NCBI GenBank assembly: GCA_964408735.1
Contig: CAYPAX010000011.1
Span: 1 to 64,000 of the forward strand
Length of the DNA stretch: 64,000 nucleotides
Origin: UBA7887 sp964408735
Lineage (GTDB): Bacteria > Pseudomonadota > Alphaproteobacteria > UBA7887
Reading direction: 5' to 3'
Shown here: one piece after another, positions 50,732 through 60,451 of the stretch
How positions within the stretch are numbered: position 1 is the first letter of the stretch
Layout of the letters: the number at the start of each line of letters is the position of its first letter
Notes under the pieces: generated by a model
The model's input: only the letters and a program-made list of their open reading frames with translations
Databases searched by the model: none
Told to the model about the DNA's origin: nothing
Translations under genes and position numbers: made by a program

Positions 50732-51383
50732 TGACCACCTCCCGGAAGCTCTCGATCCAGCCGCCGACCTCGCCCGGACGTGTCTTCCAGGCAGCGCGAT
50801 TGACGATCAGCCGCGAGGTGATATCGGCAATGCGCTCGACCTCGACCAAACCGTTCGCCTCCAAAGTCGCCCCCGTAGACACCAGATCGACAATACGCCG
50901 GCAAAGCCCCAGGCCGGGTGCCAGTTCGAGGGCACCGTTGAGCTTGATGCATTCCGCATGCACGCCACGGGCAGCGAAGTGCCGGCGCGTGGTTTCTGGA
51001 TATTTGGTCGCCACGCGCACGTGGCTCCATTTGCGCGGGTCGTCGCCATGGGCTAGCGCCACCGGCTCCGCCACCGAGAGATGGCAGCCACCGATACCGA
51101 GGTCGAGGGGGGCGTAGACCTCTTGGTAATCGAATTCCAGCAGCACGTCGCGACCGGCAACGCCAAGCTGCGCGGCACCGAAGGCCACGAAGGTCGCAAC
51201 GTCGAAACTGCGCACCCGGATCAGCGACAGTCCGGGAATGTTGGTGGCGAAGGAAAGCTGGCGCGCGTCGGGATCGTTGAACGCTCCTTCCGGCTCGATG
51301 CCAGCCTGGTTGAGCAGCGGCACAAGCTCCTTGAGAATGCGGCCTTTGGGAACCGCCATCACCAATCCGTCACGCGCGCTCAT
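50715..51383 (-). CDS. hisG: ATP phosphoribosyltransferase, short form
   Basis: A 222-residue HisG. VMAVPKGRILKELVPLLNQAG opens the protein, and AQLGVAGRDVLLEF and VATKYPETTRRHFAARG follow. The PRPP loop is IVDLVSTGATLEANGLVEVE. The length and lack of a C-terminal ACT-like domain mark the short form, which needs HisZ for activity and feedback control. HisZ is not in the window. It overlaps the DUF2948 gene by 4 bases. Confidence 0.94.
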   Translation of the reverse strand: MSARDGLVMAVPKGRILKELVPLLNQAGIEPEGAFNDPDARQLSFATNIPGLSLIRVRSFDVATFVAFGAAQLGVAGRDVLLEFDYQEVYAPLDLGIGGCHLSVAEPVALAHGDDPRKWSHVRVATKYPETTRRHFAARGVHAECIKLNGALELAPGLGLCRRIVDLVSTGATLEANGLVEVERIADITSRLIVNRAAWKTRPGEVGGWIESFREVVNGAAA

Positions 51384-51849
51384 TGCCCGCCCTCCTTCAC
51401 TGTGGCAGGACTGCCGTCATGTTCCGGTGCGAGCGGTGTCGGCACCGGCTCGCCAATGTCTTCCAGCAGGCAAACCGGCGGCTCGCCGCTGATCTCGATG
51501 ACGCCGCCGCCGGCAAAGGTCAAATGCACCGCACCGTCATCCGCCGGCGCCACGGTCAGCAGCTCAAGCACCTGGCGCTTGTCCGCCTGATCGATGTCGC
51601 GCAAGCGAACCGCGCGCACATGCTCCAGACGCAAGGCCGATTGGATGACGAAAGGCGGCCGGCCGATGCAGCCTTCGCCGCCGCAATGCTCCCACATGAA
51701 GCGGTCGAAGACGGCGACGAAGCGGCTCTCGCGCGGCAGATAGGCCATTTCGCGCAGGGGCATCAGCGCGTCCTGCAGGCAGGCGGCAACGACGGCATAA
51801 TCCTCCGCCGCTTCGGCCCGCAGGCGCAAGGTCGCCGGCCGCAAGCCCA

Positions 51850-51853
<4 letters not shown>
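51380..51853 (-). CDS. DUF2948 family protein
   Basis: A 157-residue protein of the DUF2948 family, found next to murA/hisG in many Alphaproteobacteria. Recognisable pieces are RAEAAEDYAVVAACLQDAL, DMAYLPRESRF-like EMAYLPRESRFVAVFDRFMWE, and IDQADKRQVLELLTVAP. The function is unknown. It overlaps murA and hisG by 4 bases each. Confidence 0.88.
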
Positions 51854-53109
<1,256 letters not shown>

Positions 53110-53185
53110 GTCTCAAAGATGCGCCTTCTGTTCGAACGTGTGCCGCTGCGCGGCCGCTCGTTATATACGAAGGCGCGGCGAGATT

Positions 53186-53404
53186 TTAAGCTTCGAAGTC
53201 CGTCAGATGCGTTTCGCTCGGCACGCTACCGGTCTCATCGTCGCGTTTGCTGCGCTCTGCCATGGCCTGGCGCTCGCGCTTTTGTTGCCGTCGTCTGCGC
53301 AAATTGGCGCGCAAGGCCTCGGCAAGCCGCCAAAACCTCAGTTCCTTGTCGGAATCGGCTGTGGGATCCGGAACGCCGCCCGAGGCTTCCACGGGATCGC
53401 TCAT
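53186..53404 (-). CDS. small basic protein of unknown function
   Basis: A 72-residue product with a central highly basic helix (RLAEALRANLRRRRQQKRERQ) between acidic ends. The basic helix could bind RNA or DNA, but no family is recognised. ATG at 53404 has AAGGA about 10 bases upstream. The position directly before murA and the high-GC codon use favour a real gene. Confidence 0.55.
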   Translation of the reverse strand: MSDPVEASGGVPDPTADSDKELRFWRLAEALRANLRRRRQQKRERQAMAERSKRDDETGSVPSETHLTDFEA

Positions 53405-53550
53405 GGCTTTCTGTCCTTATTCCTGCCGCATTCTGCGACATCGTTTCGCCTACCTAATATAGGGATTCCGGCAAAAATGTGAAGGTGGCAGACTTGCTTG
53501 CGCCAGTGTCGGGGCTGTGGCATGGTCCGCGCCGCTCACGAGAACCGGAT

Positions 53551-53625
53551 GCCGCCGTAGCTCAGGGGTAGAGCACACCCTTGGTAAGGGTGGGGTCGGG
53601 TGTTCAATTCACCCCGGCGGCACCA
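53551..53625 (+). tRNA. tRNA-Thr (GGT)
   Basis: It begins GCCGCCGTAGCTCAG and ends GGCGGCACCA. The acceptor stem GCCGCCG pairs with CGGCGGC. The anticodon arm is ACCC-TTGGTAA-GGGT, giving anticodon GGT, and the T-loop contains TTCAATTC. It is 75 bases with encoded CCA. Its last 22 bases are antisense to the 3' end of the ferredoxin-cyclase-globin gene. Confidence 0.97.
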
Positions 53626-54935
53626 CCTTTCATGAGTCCTAGCACCATATCGGTCGTGGCGCTCCAGGCCTCGGCAACATCGCCCGTATAGGCACTCGGA
53701 CCGAGGATCGCCTCGATGGTCTCGAGCATGACGGTGCGGAACAACTCGTAGTGCCCCTCCTCGACGCCATATGCCACGTGCTTCGCCCCGAGGTCGTGCA
53801 GACCCAGCGCCAGGTGATTGCTCCGCCCGAGCCCGAAAACCACCCCCCGCAGAATATATTCCAGCATCTGCCCCTGGGCCTCGACCCCGTTTACGAACAT
53901 CTTTTCAAGCGCCGGGTCGAGTACAAACAGACGTGCGTAGAACGCCTCGGCAAAGCCGCTGTCGGCGCCTAAGAGAGGCTGCATGGTACGCTGGACGACC
54001 AAGAAATTGTCGAGACTCAGAAAGCCGTCGACGGCGTAGACGCGAATGCTTTCCTTGCGGCCGCGCAATCGAGTCATCTGGGTTTCGGCTATCGAAAGCG
54101 TATCCGCGGGCAAATGCTCGATAACGTCCTGCGACACCAGCAGGTTCGACTCCACCGACTTGGTCAGCGTTTGAATGCGGCTTGCCGTGTTCACGTTATC
54201 CCCGACGACGGAAAACTGACGGCGCACAGGATGGCCGACCTTGCCGACGACCAGCGGGCCGTAATGGACGCCGATGCCGATGGCAATGCCGACACCAAAC
54301 TCCGCCTCCAAAGTCTCGTTGAGCGCGTTCAGGGAATCGCGCATGCCCAGCGCCGCCCGAATCGCGGCCTCGCAGGCACGGCGTGCCGAGCCGCCGTCGA
54401 GCCCGAACAGCCCGGAGATCTCGTCACCGACATATTGGTAGATGATGCCGCCATTGACGAGGATCGGCTCGCCGACGGCAGCGAAGAACCGGTTGAGGAT
54501 ATGCACCACGTCGAATGCGCTGTGGGCTTCGGCAAAGCGGGTGAACCCACGCATGTCGCAGAACAGCAGGGCGACGGTCCGCTCCTCGCCAGTGTCGCCA
54601 CCAACAGTCTCGAGCTGGATCTGGCTGGTATCGGCGCCACGCAGCACGATGCGCTCGACTGTCGCCTCACCCAGCAGACGCGTCTGACACGCCAGGCGCA
54701 CGGAAGCGTCCCAGCCCCGCGACTCGGCGATCTCTTTTTCCCGCTCCGAGCGCGGGCTAAGGTTCGCCGACCCCTCCAAAACTCGCACGCGACACGTAGT
54801 ACAACGCGCATTGCCCCCGCACTCGCGCCAGTGCGGGATCTTGTTGGACACCGAAATGTCCAGAAGCGTTTGCTCGCCGGCGCTTGTTTTTACGGTCTTG
54901 TTCAGGCAGGCGTAGCGCAGATGCGTAAGCGTCAA
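53604..54935 (-). CDS. 2Fe-2S ferredoxin - class III nucleotide cyclase - globin fusion
   Basis: A 443-residue three-domain protein. Residues 1-105 are a plant-type 2Fe-2S ferredoxin with Cys39, Cys45, Cys48 and Cys83 (C-x5-C-x2-C...C). Residues ~117-305 are a class III cyclase with metal Asp127 (LLFCDMRGFT) and Asp171 (YQYVGDEI) and catalytic Asn249 and Arg253 (DNVNTASR). Gln167 and Ser242 replace the usual adenine-selecting pair, so cAMP versus cGMP is open. Residues ~308-440 look like a globin: B10 Tyr333 (FYARLFVLDP), CD1 Phe347, E7 Gln354 and proximal His386 (LGAKHVAYGV). The start is TTG at 54935 behind GGAGAG. It is probably a soluble redox/gas-responsive cyclase. The stop lies inside tRNA-Thr, antisense. 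Confidence 0.85.
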   Translation of the reverse strand: MTLTHLRYACLNKTVKTSAGEQTLLDISVSNKIPHWRECGGNARCTTCRVRVLEGSANLSPRSEREKEIAESRGWDASVRLACQTRLLGEATVERIVLRGADTSQIQLETVGGDTGEERTVALLFCDMRGFTRFAEAHSAFDVVHILNRFFAAVGEPILVNGGIIYQYVGDEISGLFGLDGGSARRACEAAIRAALGMRDSLNALNETLEAEFGVGIAIGIGVHYGPLVVGKVGHPVRRQFSVVGDNVNTASRIQTLTKSVESNLLVSQDVIEHLPADTLSIAETQMTRLRGRKESIRVYAVDGFLSLDNFLVVQRTMQPLLGADSGFAEAFYARLFVLDPALEKMFVNGVEAQGQMLEYILRGVVFGLGRSNHLALGLHDLGAKHVAYGVEEGHYELFRTVMLETIEAILGPSAYTGDVAEAWSATTDMVLGLMKGGAAGVN

Positions 54936-55119
54936 TCCACTCTCCAGCTTCTCGCCAAGCCAAGCTACCTCAACACGCGGGATATGCCCACGATGGATGT
55001 TGAGGCGAGTTAGACGCTCTCACACCTACACACATCTCCGTGAGAGTCTGGGCTGGTGCGCCCATCGACAGTATCTTTCCTTTTAACGACCAGTGGCATT
55101 TGGGGGTGGGTATTGGTAG

Positions 55120-56697
55120 ATGACAGCAAATTCAGGGGAGCGCCCGAGCCAGCCGAGTCCTGATCAGCCGGTGAGCGTCGGTGGGCCTCGGCTGTTCATC
55201 GCGAGCCGCGTCGGCATGCGGCTGGCGCTGGCGGTATTCCTCACCATCGTGCTGGTCGAGGCGACGATCCTCGTGCCTTCCTACCTCATTCAGAAACAAG
55301 CCTTGGTGGACCGCCTGACCGACGGCGCTTTTGCCGCGGCAGATGCAGGGCTCGGCGCCCATGGCCACGACCGCGACCGCGACCTTCGCGTCTACGCCGC
55401 CATTCTGGCCCATGGCAACGACATGATCATGGGGGCCAGCCTGTTTCACGGTGACGGCTCGCAAATCAGCACCACCGGTGATGCGCCGGCGTTGGATTTC
55501 GCCGCGACGCAAGACGGGACCATCCAGCAAAGAAGCGGCGACGGCGACTGGCTGGACATTGCCTGGTTGAAAGAGCAAAGCGGCTTGCCTTTCATATTGA
55601 TCATGCGGCTCGATGCCCGTGGTATCGACGAAGAGCTCATGGCCTATGTTGGGCGCGTCATGGCCATCGTGCTGTTGTTGTCGGTGGTGGTTTGCGCAAC
55701 AACCATGCTGATCTTCGACTGCATGGTTCTGTCGCCGATCCTGCGTCTCGGCCGGCGTCTCAACGCGGTGCGCCAGGATCCCGTCAATGCCACGGCGCTT
55801 TTGATCAAGGTCAACCGCAAGGATGAGATCGGCGAGCTGCAAGAAGCCTTCAATCATACCGTGACCGGCCTGTCCGACACGGTCAACATGCTCGAAGAGG
55901 CCCTTAACGCCCTCAAGCAGGCCAAGACGGATCTCGAACACAAGGTGACAGACCGCGAGGCGGCACAGGAAGCCGCGGCGGAGGCCAATCACGCCAAGTC
56001 ACAATTCCTCGCGGCCATGAGCCACGAATTACGCACGCCGCTCAATGCCGTGCTCGGCTTCGCGCAACTGCTGCAGTCCTATTCGGACAATCCCCTGACC
56101 AAGGAACAGCAGGAATATGTCGAGCACATCCTGAGCGGCGGCAATCATCTGCTGACGCTGGTAAACGAGGTTCTCGACCTCTCGAAAATCGAATCCGGCC
56201 GCGTGGATCTCGAAATGCAACACGTCCAACCGACAATGGTCATAAACGAGGCCATCGCCATGGCCCAGCCATTAGCGGAACAACGTGGCGTGTCCTGGAA
56301 AATCGATCTCGACGGCGCCTCGCATCACACCGTCTCGGCCGACCCGGACCGGCTCAAGCAGGTGCTGCTGAATCTGCTCTCCAATGCGGTCAAGTACAAC
56401 CGTGACAACGGCTCGGTATCGGTAGCGGCCGCCCTCACCGATGACGGCCAGCTCCGCATGAGCGTGACTGATACCGGGCCGGGCATTCCTGCAGCGGAAT
56501 TCGACGGCGTCTTCGAGCCCTTCTCGCGCCTCGGTATGGAAAGCTCGACGATCGAGGGAACCGGCATCGGTCTGACCATCAGCCGCGAGCTTGTCGAGAG
56601 CATGGGCGGCAAGCTCGATTTCGAGAGTGCTGTCGGCCAGGGCACGACGTTCTGGCTTGAGCTTCCCATCGACAAGCCCGCATCGAGCCCCGCATAA
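55120..56697 (+). CDS. membrane sensor histidine kinase
   Basis: A 525-residue kinase. Membrane helices at ~32-56 (MRLALAVFLTIVLVEATILV) and ~176-200 flank an extracytoplasmic sensor of ~120 residues. HAMP (~200-252), coiled coil (~255-300), and HisKA with MSHELRTPLNAVLGFAQLL (His near 308) follow. The HATPase has NLLSNAVKYNRDNGS, DTGPGIP and GTGIGLTISRELVESMGG. No response regulator is adjacent, so it is an orphan here. It is divergent from the ferredoxin-cyclase-globin gene across 184 bp; a functional link is possible but unproven. Confidence 0.88.
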   Translation: MTANSGERPSQPSPDQPVSVGGPRLFIASRVGMRLALAVFLTIVLVEATILVPSYLIQKQALVDRLTDGAFAAADAGLGAHGHDRDRDLRVYAAILAHGNDMIMGASLFHGDGSQISTTGDAPALDFAATQDGTIQQRSGDGDWLDIAWLKEQSGLPFILIMRLDARGIDEELMAYVGRVMAIVLLLSVVVCATTMLIFDCMVLSPILRLGRRLNAVRQDPVNATALLIKVNRKDEIGELQEAFNHTVTGLSDTVNMLEEALNALKQAKTDLEHKVTDREAAQEAAAEANHAKSQFLAAMSHELRTPLNAVLGFAQLLQSYSDNPLTKEQQEYVEHILSGGNHLLTLVNEVLDLSKIESGRVDLEMQHVQPTMVINEAIAMAQPLAEQRGVSWKIDLDGASHHTVSADPDRLKQVLLNLLSNAVKYNRDNGSVSVAAALTDDGQLRMSVTDTGPGIPAAEFDGVFEPFSRLGMESSTIEGTGIGLTISRELVESMGGKLDFESAVGQGTTFWLELPIDKPASSPA

Positions 56698-56764
56698 GCT
56701 CTTGCCGCGCGCGCATTTTCCGACGATGTTCTTGGCCGTCGAAAACGGTCCCGGGGGGAATGCC

Positions 56765-57598
56765 ATGGCGAGCAATCGCGAAACGCTGCTACGCAATCTG
56801 AATGACAAGGCGCGGCGCATCCGGCGTGGTAGCTGGCGGGCCCTGCACGCGGCAGGCTCAGGCCACATGGGCGGTGCGTTGTCGGCGGCGGAACTGCTGG
56901 CCGGCCTTTACTTCCATCACCTGCACCTGCGCCCAGATGAACCCGACTGGCCCGAGCGCGACCGTTTCGTGCTTTCGAAAGGCCACGGCAATGCGGCGCT
57001 GGCAGCGGTGCTGGCGGAAGCCGGCTTTATCGACGAGCATTTGCTGGATCGTTTCTACGGCTTCGAATCCCCCCTCGGCATGCATCCCGACATCAAGGTG
57101 GCGGGCGTCGAGATGAGCACCGGCGGGCTCGGCCACGGTCTTTCCATCGGCCTCGGCATGGCGCTGGGCGCACGCCTGCAAGGCAAGGACTTCCGCACCG
57201 TCGTTATGATCGGCGACGGCGAACTGCAGGAAGGCTCCAACTGGGAGGCGGCGATGGCCGCCGCGCACCACGGCGTCAGCTCGCTGACCGCCATTCTCGA
57301 TTACAACAAGGTGCAGCAGAGTGGCCATGTGGACGCCATGCTGTCGCTGGAGCCGGTGGCGGAGCGATGGCGCGCCTTCGGCTGGGCAGTGCGCGAGGTC
57401 GACGGCCACGACATGGCCGAGGTGGTCGATGCGCTCGACGCCCTGCCTTATGCAACCGATGCGCCCTCGGCGCTGATCGCGCATACGGTCAAGGGCAAGG
57501 GCGCAAGCTTCGCCGAGGACAGCTATTTGTGGCACAACAATATGGTCGATGACGAGGTCTACGCCAAGGCGCTGGCCGAGCTGGAGGATGCGGAATGA
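56765..57598 (+). CDS. transketolase-like enzyme, N-terminal (TPP-binding) subunit
   Basis: A 277-residue protein equal to the TPP-pyrophosphate half of transketolase. GSGHMGGALSAAELLAGLYF, FVLSKGHGNAALAAVLAE and GGLGHGLSIGLGMALG precede the TPP motif IGDGELQEGSNWEAAM...DYNKVQQSG. The enzyme works only with the C-terminal subunit encoded by the next gene, which overlaps by 4 bases. Split transketolases serve pentose or unusual sugar metabolism. ATG at 56765 follows GGGGGGAA. Confidence 0.9.
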   Translation: MASNRETLLRNLNDKARRIRRGSWRALHAAGSGHMGGALSAAELLAGLYFHHLHLRPDEPDWPERDRFVLSKGHGNAALAAVLAEAGFIDEHLLDRFYGFESPLGMHPDIKVAGVEMSTGGLGHGLSIGLGMALGARLQGKDFRTVVMIGDGELQEGSNWEAAMAAAHHGVSSLTAILDYNKVQQSGHVDAMLSLEPVAERWRAFGWAVREVDGHDMAEVVDALDALPYATDAPSALIAHTVKGKGASFAEDSYLWHNNMVDDEVYAKALAELEDAE

Positions 57599-58539
57599 GC
57601 GCCCTGCCCGACTGGCCAGCCATGGCCAACCAGTCACGCCTTGCCTTCGGCCAGGCCGTCACCGCCATGGCCGAAAGCGACGAGAGTGTCGTCGCCATCT
57701 CCGCCGACACCATCGATCTGATGGGGCTGCGGGCGATGATGGCGGCAGCGCCGGATCGCGTCATCGAGGCCGGCATTGCCGAGCAGAACGCCATGGGCAT
57801 GGCCTCGGGCATGGCCACCACTGGCATGCGGCCGTACATTTGCGGCTATGCGCCGTTCATCACCGCGCGCTCGCTCGAACAACTGCGCAACGATGTCGCC
57901 TATGCCAATCAGCGGGTGGTGGTTGGCGCCGCGGCGAGCGGCGTCTCGCTCGGCGTCGCCGGTGGCACCCACCACGCCCTGGAAGACCTGGCGCTGCTGC
58001 GCGGCGTGCCCAACATGACCGTGGTGGTGCCGGCGGACGCGCATCAAGCCTGGCACGCGACGCTCGCCAGCGGCGACCTGGATGGCCCGCTCTATGTGCG
58101 CCTCGGAGGCCGTGTCGAGGAACCGCCTGTTACGGCACAGGACGCGACGTTTACACTCGGCAAGGCCGATGTGCTGCGCGAGGGCGAGGATATCGCCATA
58201 ATCGCCTGCGGCGCACTCGTCGGCCCGGCATTGGAAGCGGCGGAAAGCCTCGGCGCTTCTGCCCGCGTGATCAACATGCACACCATCAAGCCCCTCGACG
58301 AAGCGGCGGTGTTGGCGGCCGCGAAAACGGGCGCTATCGTCACCGCCGAGGAGCATCACCTCACTGGCGGCCTCGGCGGCGCCGTCGCCGAGCTGCTGGC
58401 GCGCGAACACCCCACGCCCATGCGCATGATAGGCATGCCCGACGCTTACGCCGTCGTCGGCCCCACCGGCAAGGTGCGTGAAAAATACGGCATGAGCGCC
58501 GCGGCCATTGTGGCGGCGTGCCGGGAGCTGCTGGGTTAA
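57595..58539 (+). CDS. transketolase-like enzyme, C-terminal (pyrimidine-binding) subunit
   Basis: A 314-residue protein equal to the Pyr and C-terminal domains of transketolase. The essential Glu lies in RVIEAGIAEQNAMGMASGMA. Later parts are THHALEDLALLRGVPNMTVVVPAD, ARVINMHTIKPLDEAAVLAAA and AEEHHLTGGLGGAVAELL. It forms a heterodimer with the preceding subunit. It ends on TTAA, which supplies the stop codons of both this gene and the convergent glycerol kinase. Confidence 0.9.
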   Translation: MSALPDWPAMANQSRLAFGQAVTAMAESDESVVAISADTIDLMGLRAMMAAAPDRVIEAGIAEQNAMGMASGMATTGMRPYICGYAPFITARSLEQLRNDVAYANQRVVVGAAASGVSLGVAGGTHHALEDLALLRGVPNMTVVVPADAHQAWHATLASGDLDGPLYVRLGGRVEEPPVTAQDATFTLGKADVLREGEDIAIIACGALVGPALEAAESLGASARVINMHTIKPLDEAAVLAAAKTGAIVTAEEHHLTGGLGGAVAELLAREHPTPMRMIGMPDAYAVVGPTGKVREKYGMSAAAIVAACRELLG

Positions 58540-60023
58540 GCGCTACGGGTACGCGCTATCGCAGCCCGCCAATCGCTAAGTAACGAGGCTCGCCGGTCGC
58601 TCGCCATGTCCGGCTCGAAGCGGCGCTCGCGGCGCCAGCGGGCGGCGATGTCGTCCAAGGAGGTGAACAGGCCCGCCTGCAGGCCGGCTAGGTAGGCGGC
58701 GCCTAGGGCTGTGGTCTCCATTACGGCAGGGCGATCCACTGGAATGTCCAGAATGTCGGCCATAGTCTGGACAAGCCAATCGTTGGCCACCATGCCGCCA
58801 TCGATCCGCAGCGCGGAGGGCGTGACACCGTCGGCGGCCATGGCGGCCAATAGGTCGTGGGTCTGGAAACACACGGATTCGAGGGCGGCACGCGCCAGCT
58901 CGGCCTTGCCTGTGGCGCGCGTGATGCCATAAAGCGCGCCGCGCGCGTCCGGGTCCCAATGGGGCGCGCCGAGACCTGTGAAGGCGGGCACCAGCATGAC
59001 CCCACCGGTATCGCCGATGCCACGCGCCAGGGCTTCGGTCTCAGGCGCATTGCTGATGATGCCGAGACTGTCGCGCAGCCATTGCACCGCGGCGCCGGCG
59101 ACGAAGATCGAGCCCTCGATGGCGTAGCTCGGCTTGCCCCCCAGGCGATAGGCGACCGTGGTCAGCAAACGATGCTGCGAGACCACCGCTTCCTCGCCCG
59201 TGTTGAGCAGCAGGAAAGCGCCGGTACCGTAGGTGCTCTTGACGGCGCCCGGCGTGAAACAACCCTGGCCGATGGCGGCAGCCTGCTGGTCGCCGGCAAT
59301 GCCGAGGATGGGGATGGGACGGCCGAACAACTCGGGCTCGGTCTCGCCGAACTCGGCGGCGCTGTCGCAAACTTCCGGGAGGCACGCGCGGGGGACACGA
59401 AAGGCTGACAAAAGCTCGTCGTCCCAGGCCTGAGCGTGAATATCGAACAGGCTGGTGCGGCTGGCATTGGTGGCTTCGGTGAGATGGACACGCCCGCCGG
59501 TCAACCGCCAGAGCAGAAATGAATCCACCGTGCCGAAGGCGATCTCGCCGCTCTCGGCCCGGCCGCGCGCCGAGGCTACGTGGTCGAGCATCCAGGCGAT
59601 CTTGGTGGCGGAAAAGTATGGGTCGAGCAGCAGCCCGGTGCGCGCTGCAACCACATCCTCCAGTCCTTCCCCTCGCAGGCCGGCGCAAACCTCCGCGGTG
59701 CGCCTGTCCTGCCAGACGATGGCGTTGTGGATGGCCTCGCCCGTGTGCCGATCCCAGAGCAATGCCGTCTCGCGCTGATTGGTCAGACCGATGGCGACGA
59801 CGCGACGCCCGCCCTGCTCGGCCGCGGCAAGTGCGCCACGCGAGACCTCCAGTGACGAGCGCCAGATATCCTCCGGATCGTGCTCGACCCAGCCGGGTTG
59901 CGGATATTTCTGCGGGAACTCTTCCTGCGACAGCGCCACCACCTCGCCCGCCCCGTCGAAGACGATGGCGCGGCTGCTGGTGGTACCCTGGTCGATGGCG
60001 AGAATGAGCGCGTCGTCGGTCAT
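58536..60023 (-). CDS. glpK: glycerol kinase
   Basis: A 495-residue FGGY kinase. AIDQGTTSSRAIVFD is the ATP-binding start, and YPQPGWVEHDPEDIW, GLTNQRETALLWDR and NAIVWQDRRT bind glycerol. KSTYGTGAFLLLNTG and PAFTGLGAPHWDPDARG are the remaining signatures of GlpK. It makes glycerol 3-phosphate. No glpF or glpD is adjacent. It shares a 4-base convergent overlap with the transketolase C-subunit. Confidence 0.94.
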   Translation of the reverse strand: MTDDALILAIDQGTTSSRAIVFDGAGEVVALSQEEFPQKYPQPGWVEHDPEDIWRSSLEVSRGALAAAEQGGRRVVAIGLTNQRETALLWDRHTGEAIHNAIVWQDRRTAEVCAGLRGEGLEDVVAARTGLLLDPYFSATKIAWMLDHVASARGRAESGEIAFGTVDSFLLWRLTGGRVHLTEATNASRTSLFDIHAQAWDDELLSAFRVPRACLPEVCDSAAEFGETEPELFGRPIPILGIAGDQQAAAIGQGCFTPGAVKSTYGTGAFLLLNTGEEAVVSQHRLLTTVAYRLGGKPSYAIEGSIFVAGAAVQWLRDSLGIISNAPETEALARGIGDTGGVMLVPAFTGLGAPHWDPDARGALYGITRATGKAELARAALESVCFQTHDLLAAMAADGVTPSALRIDGGMVANDWLVQTMADILDIPVDRPAVMETTALGAAYLAGLQAGLFTSLDDIAARWRRERRFEPDMASDRRASLLSDWRAAIARTRSA

Positions 60024-60046
60024 GATGTGGGTTATATCAAGACGAC

Positions 60047-60451
60047 ATGACTTTCTGGCGGGAAATGGCGATGACGGAGATGTCTCCCGCAGAGTGGGAG
60101 ATGCTCTGCGACGGCTGCGGGCTGTGCTGTCAGTTGCGCGTCGAGGACGAGGATACCGGCGAGATCGCGCTCTCCGACGCCGCCTGCCGCCTGCTCGACC
60201 TGGAAACCCATAACTGTAGCGACTATGCCAACCGGCGCGCCCGCGTTGCCGACTGCGTCAAGGTCAGGCCGGAAAACGTGCTCAAGCTCGATTGGCTGCC
60301 CCACACTTGCGCCTACCGCCTGGTGGCCCAGGGCTACGACCTGCCGGACTGGCATCATCTGGTCTGTGGCAACCGCGAGCGCGTGCACACCGACGGCCCA
60401 TCCATGCGCGGCGACCTGGTCAGCGAAGACGACGTGGACTGGGACGACTAA
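60047..60451 (+). CDS. YcgN/UPF0260 family Cys-rich protein
   Basis: A 134-residue protein with the UPF0260 pattern. MTFWREM is followed by MSPAEWEMLCDGCGLCCQLRV, then HNCSDYANRRARVADC, WLPHTCAYR and HHLVCGNRERVH. Eight or more conserved Cys suggest a metal or iron-sulfur site; members relate to the CxxCxxCC (Fer4/YkgJ-like) zinc/iron-chelating domain. The function is unknown. It is divergent from glpK and its last 4 bases overlap the convergent PDZ protein. Confidence 0.88.
   Translation: MTFWREMAMTEMSPAEWEMLCDGCGLCCQLRVEDEDTGEIALSDAACRLLDLETHNCSDYANRRARVADCVKVRPENVLKLDWLPHTCAYRLVAQGYDLPDWHHLVCGNRERVHTDGPSMRGDLVSEDDVDWDD

Noticed and set aside
53551..53625. tRNA-Thr as an active integration site
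   Set aside because: No integrase or duplicated tRNA 3' end is found in the window; only the antisense gene overlap is seen.
55017..55046. CTCTCAC...GTGAGAG inverted repeat between the cyclase and kinase genes
   Set aside because: Seven-bp arms with a 16-base loop, no run of T after it and no second copy noticed; too weak to call a terminator or operator.
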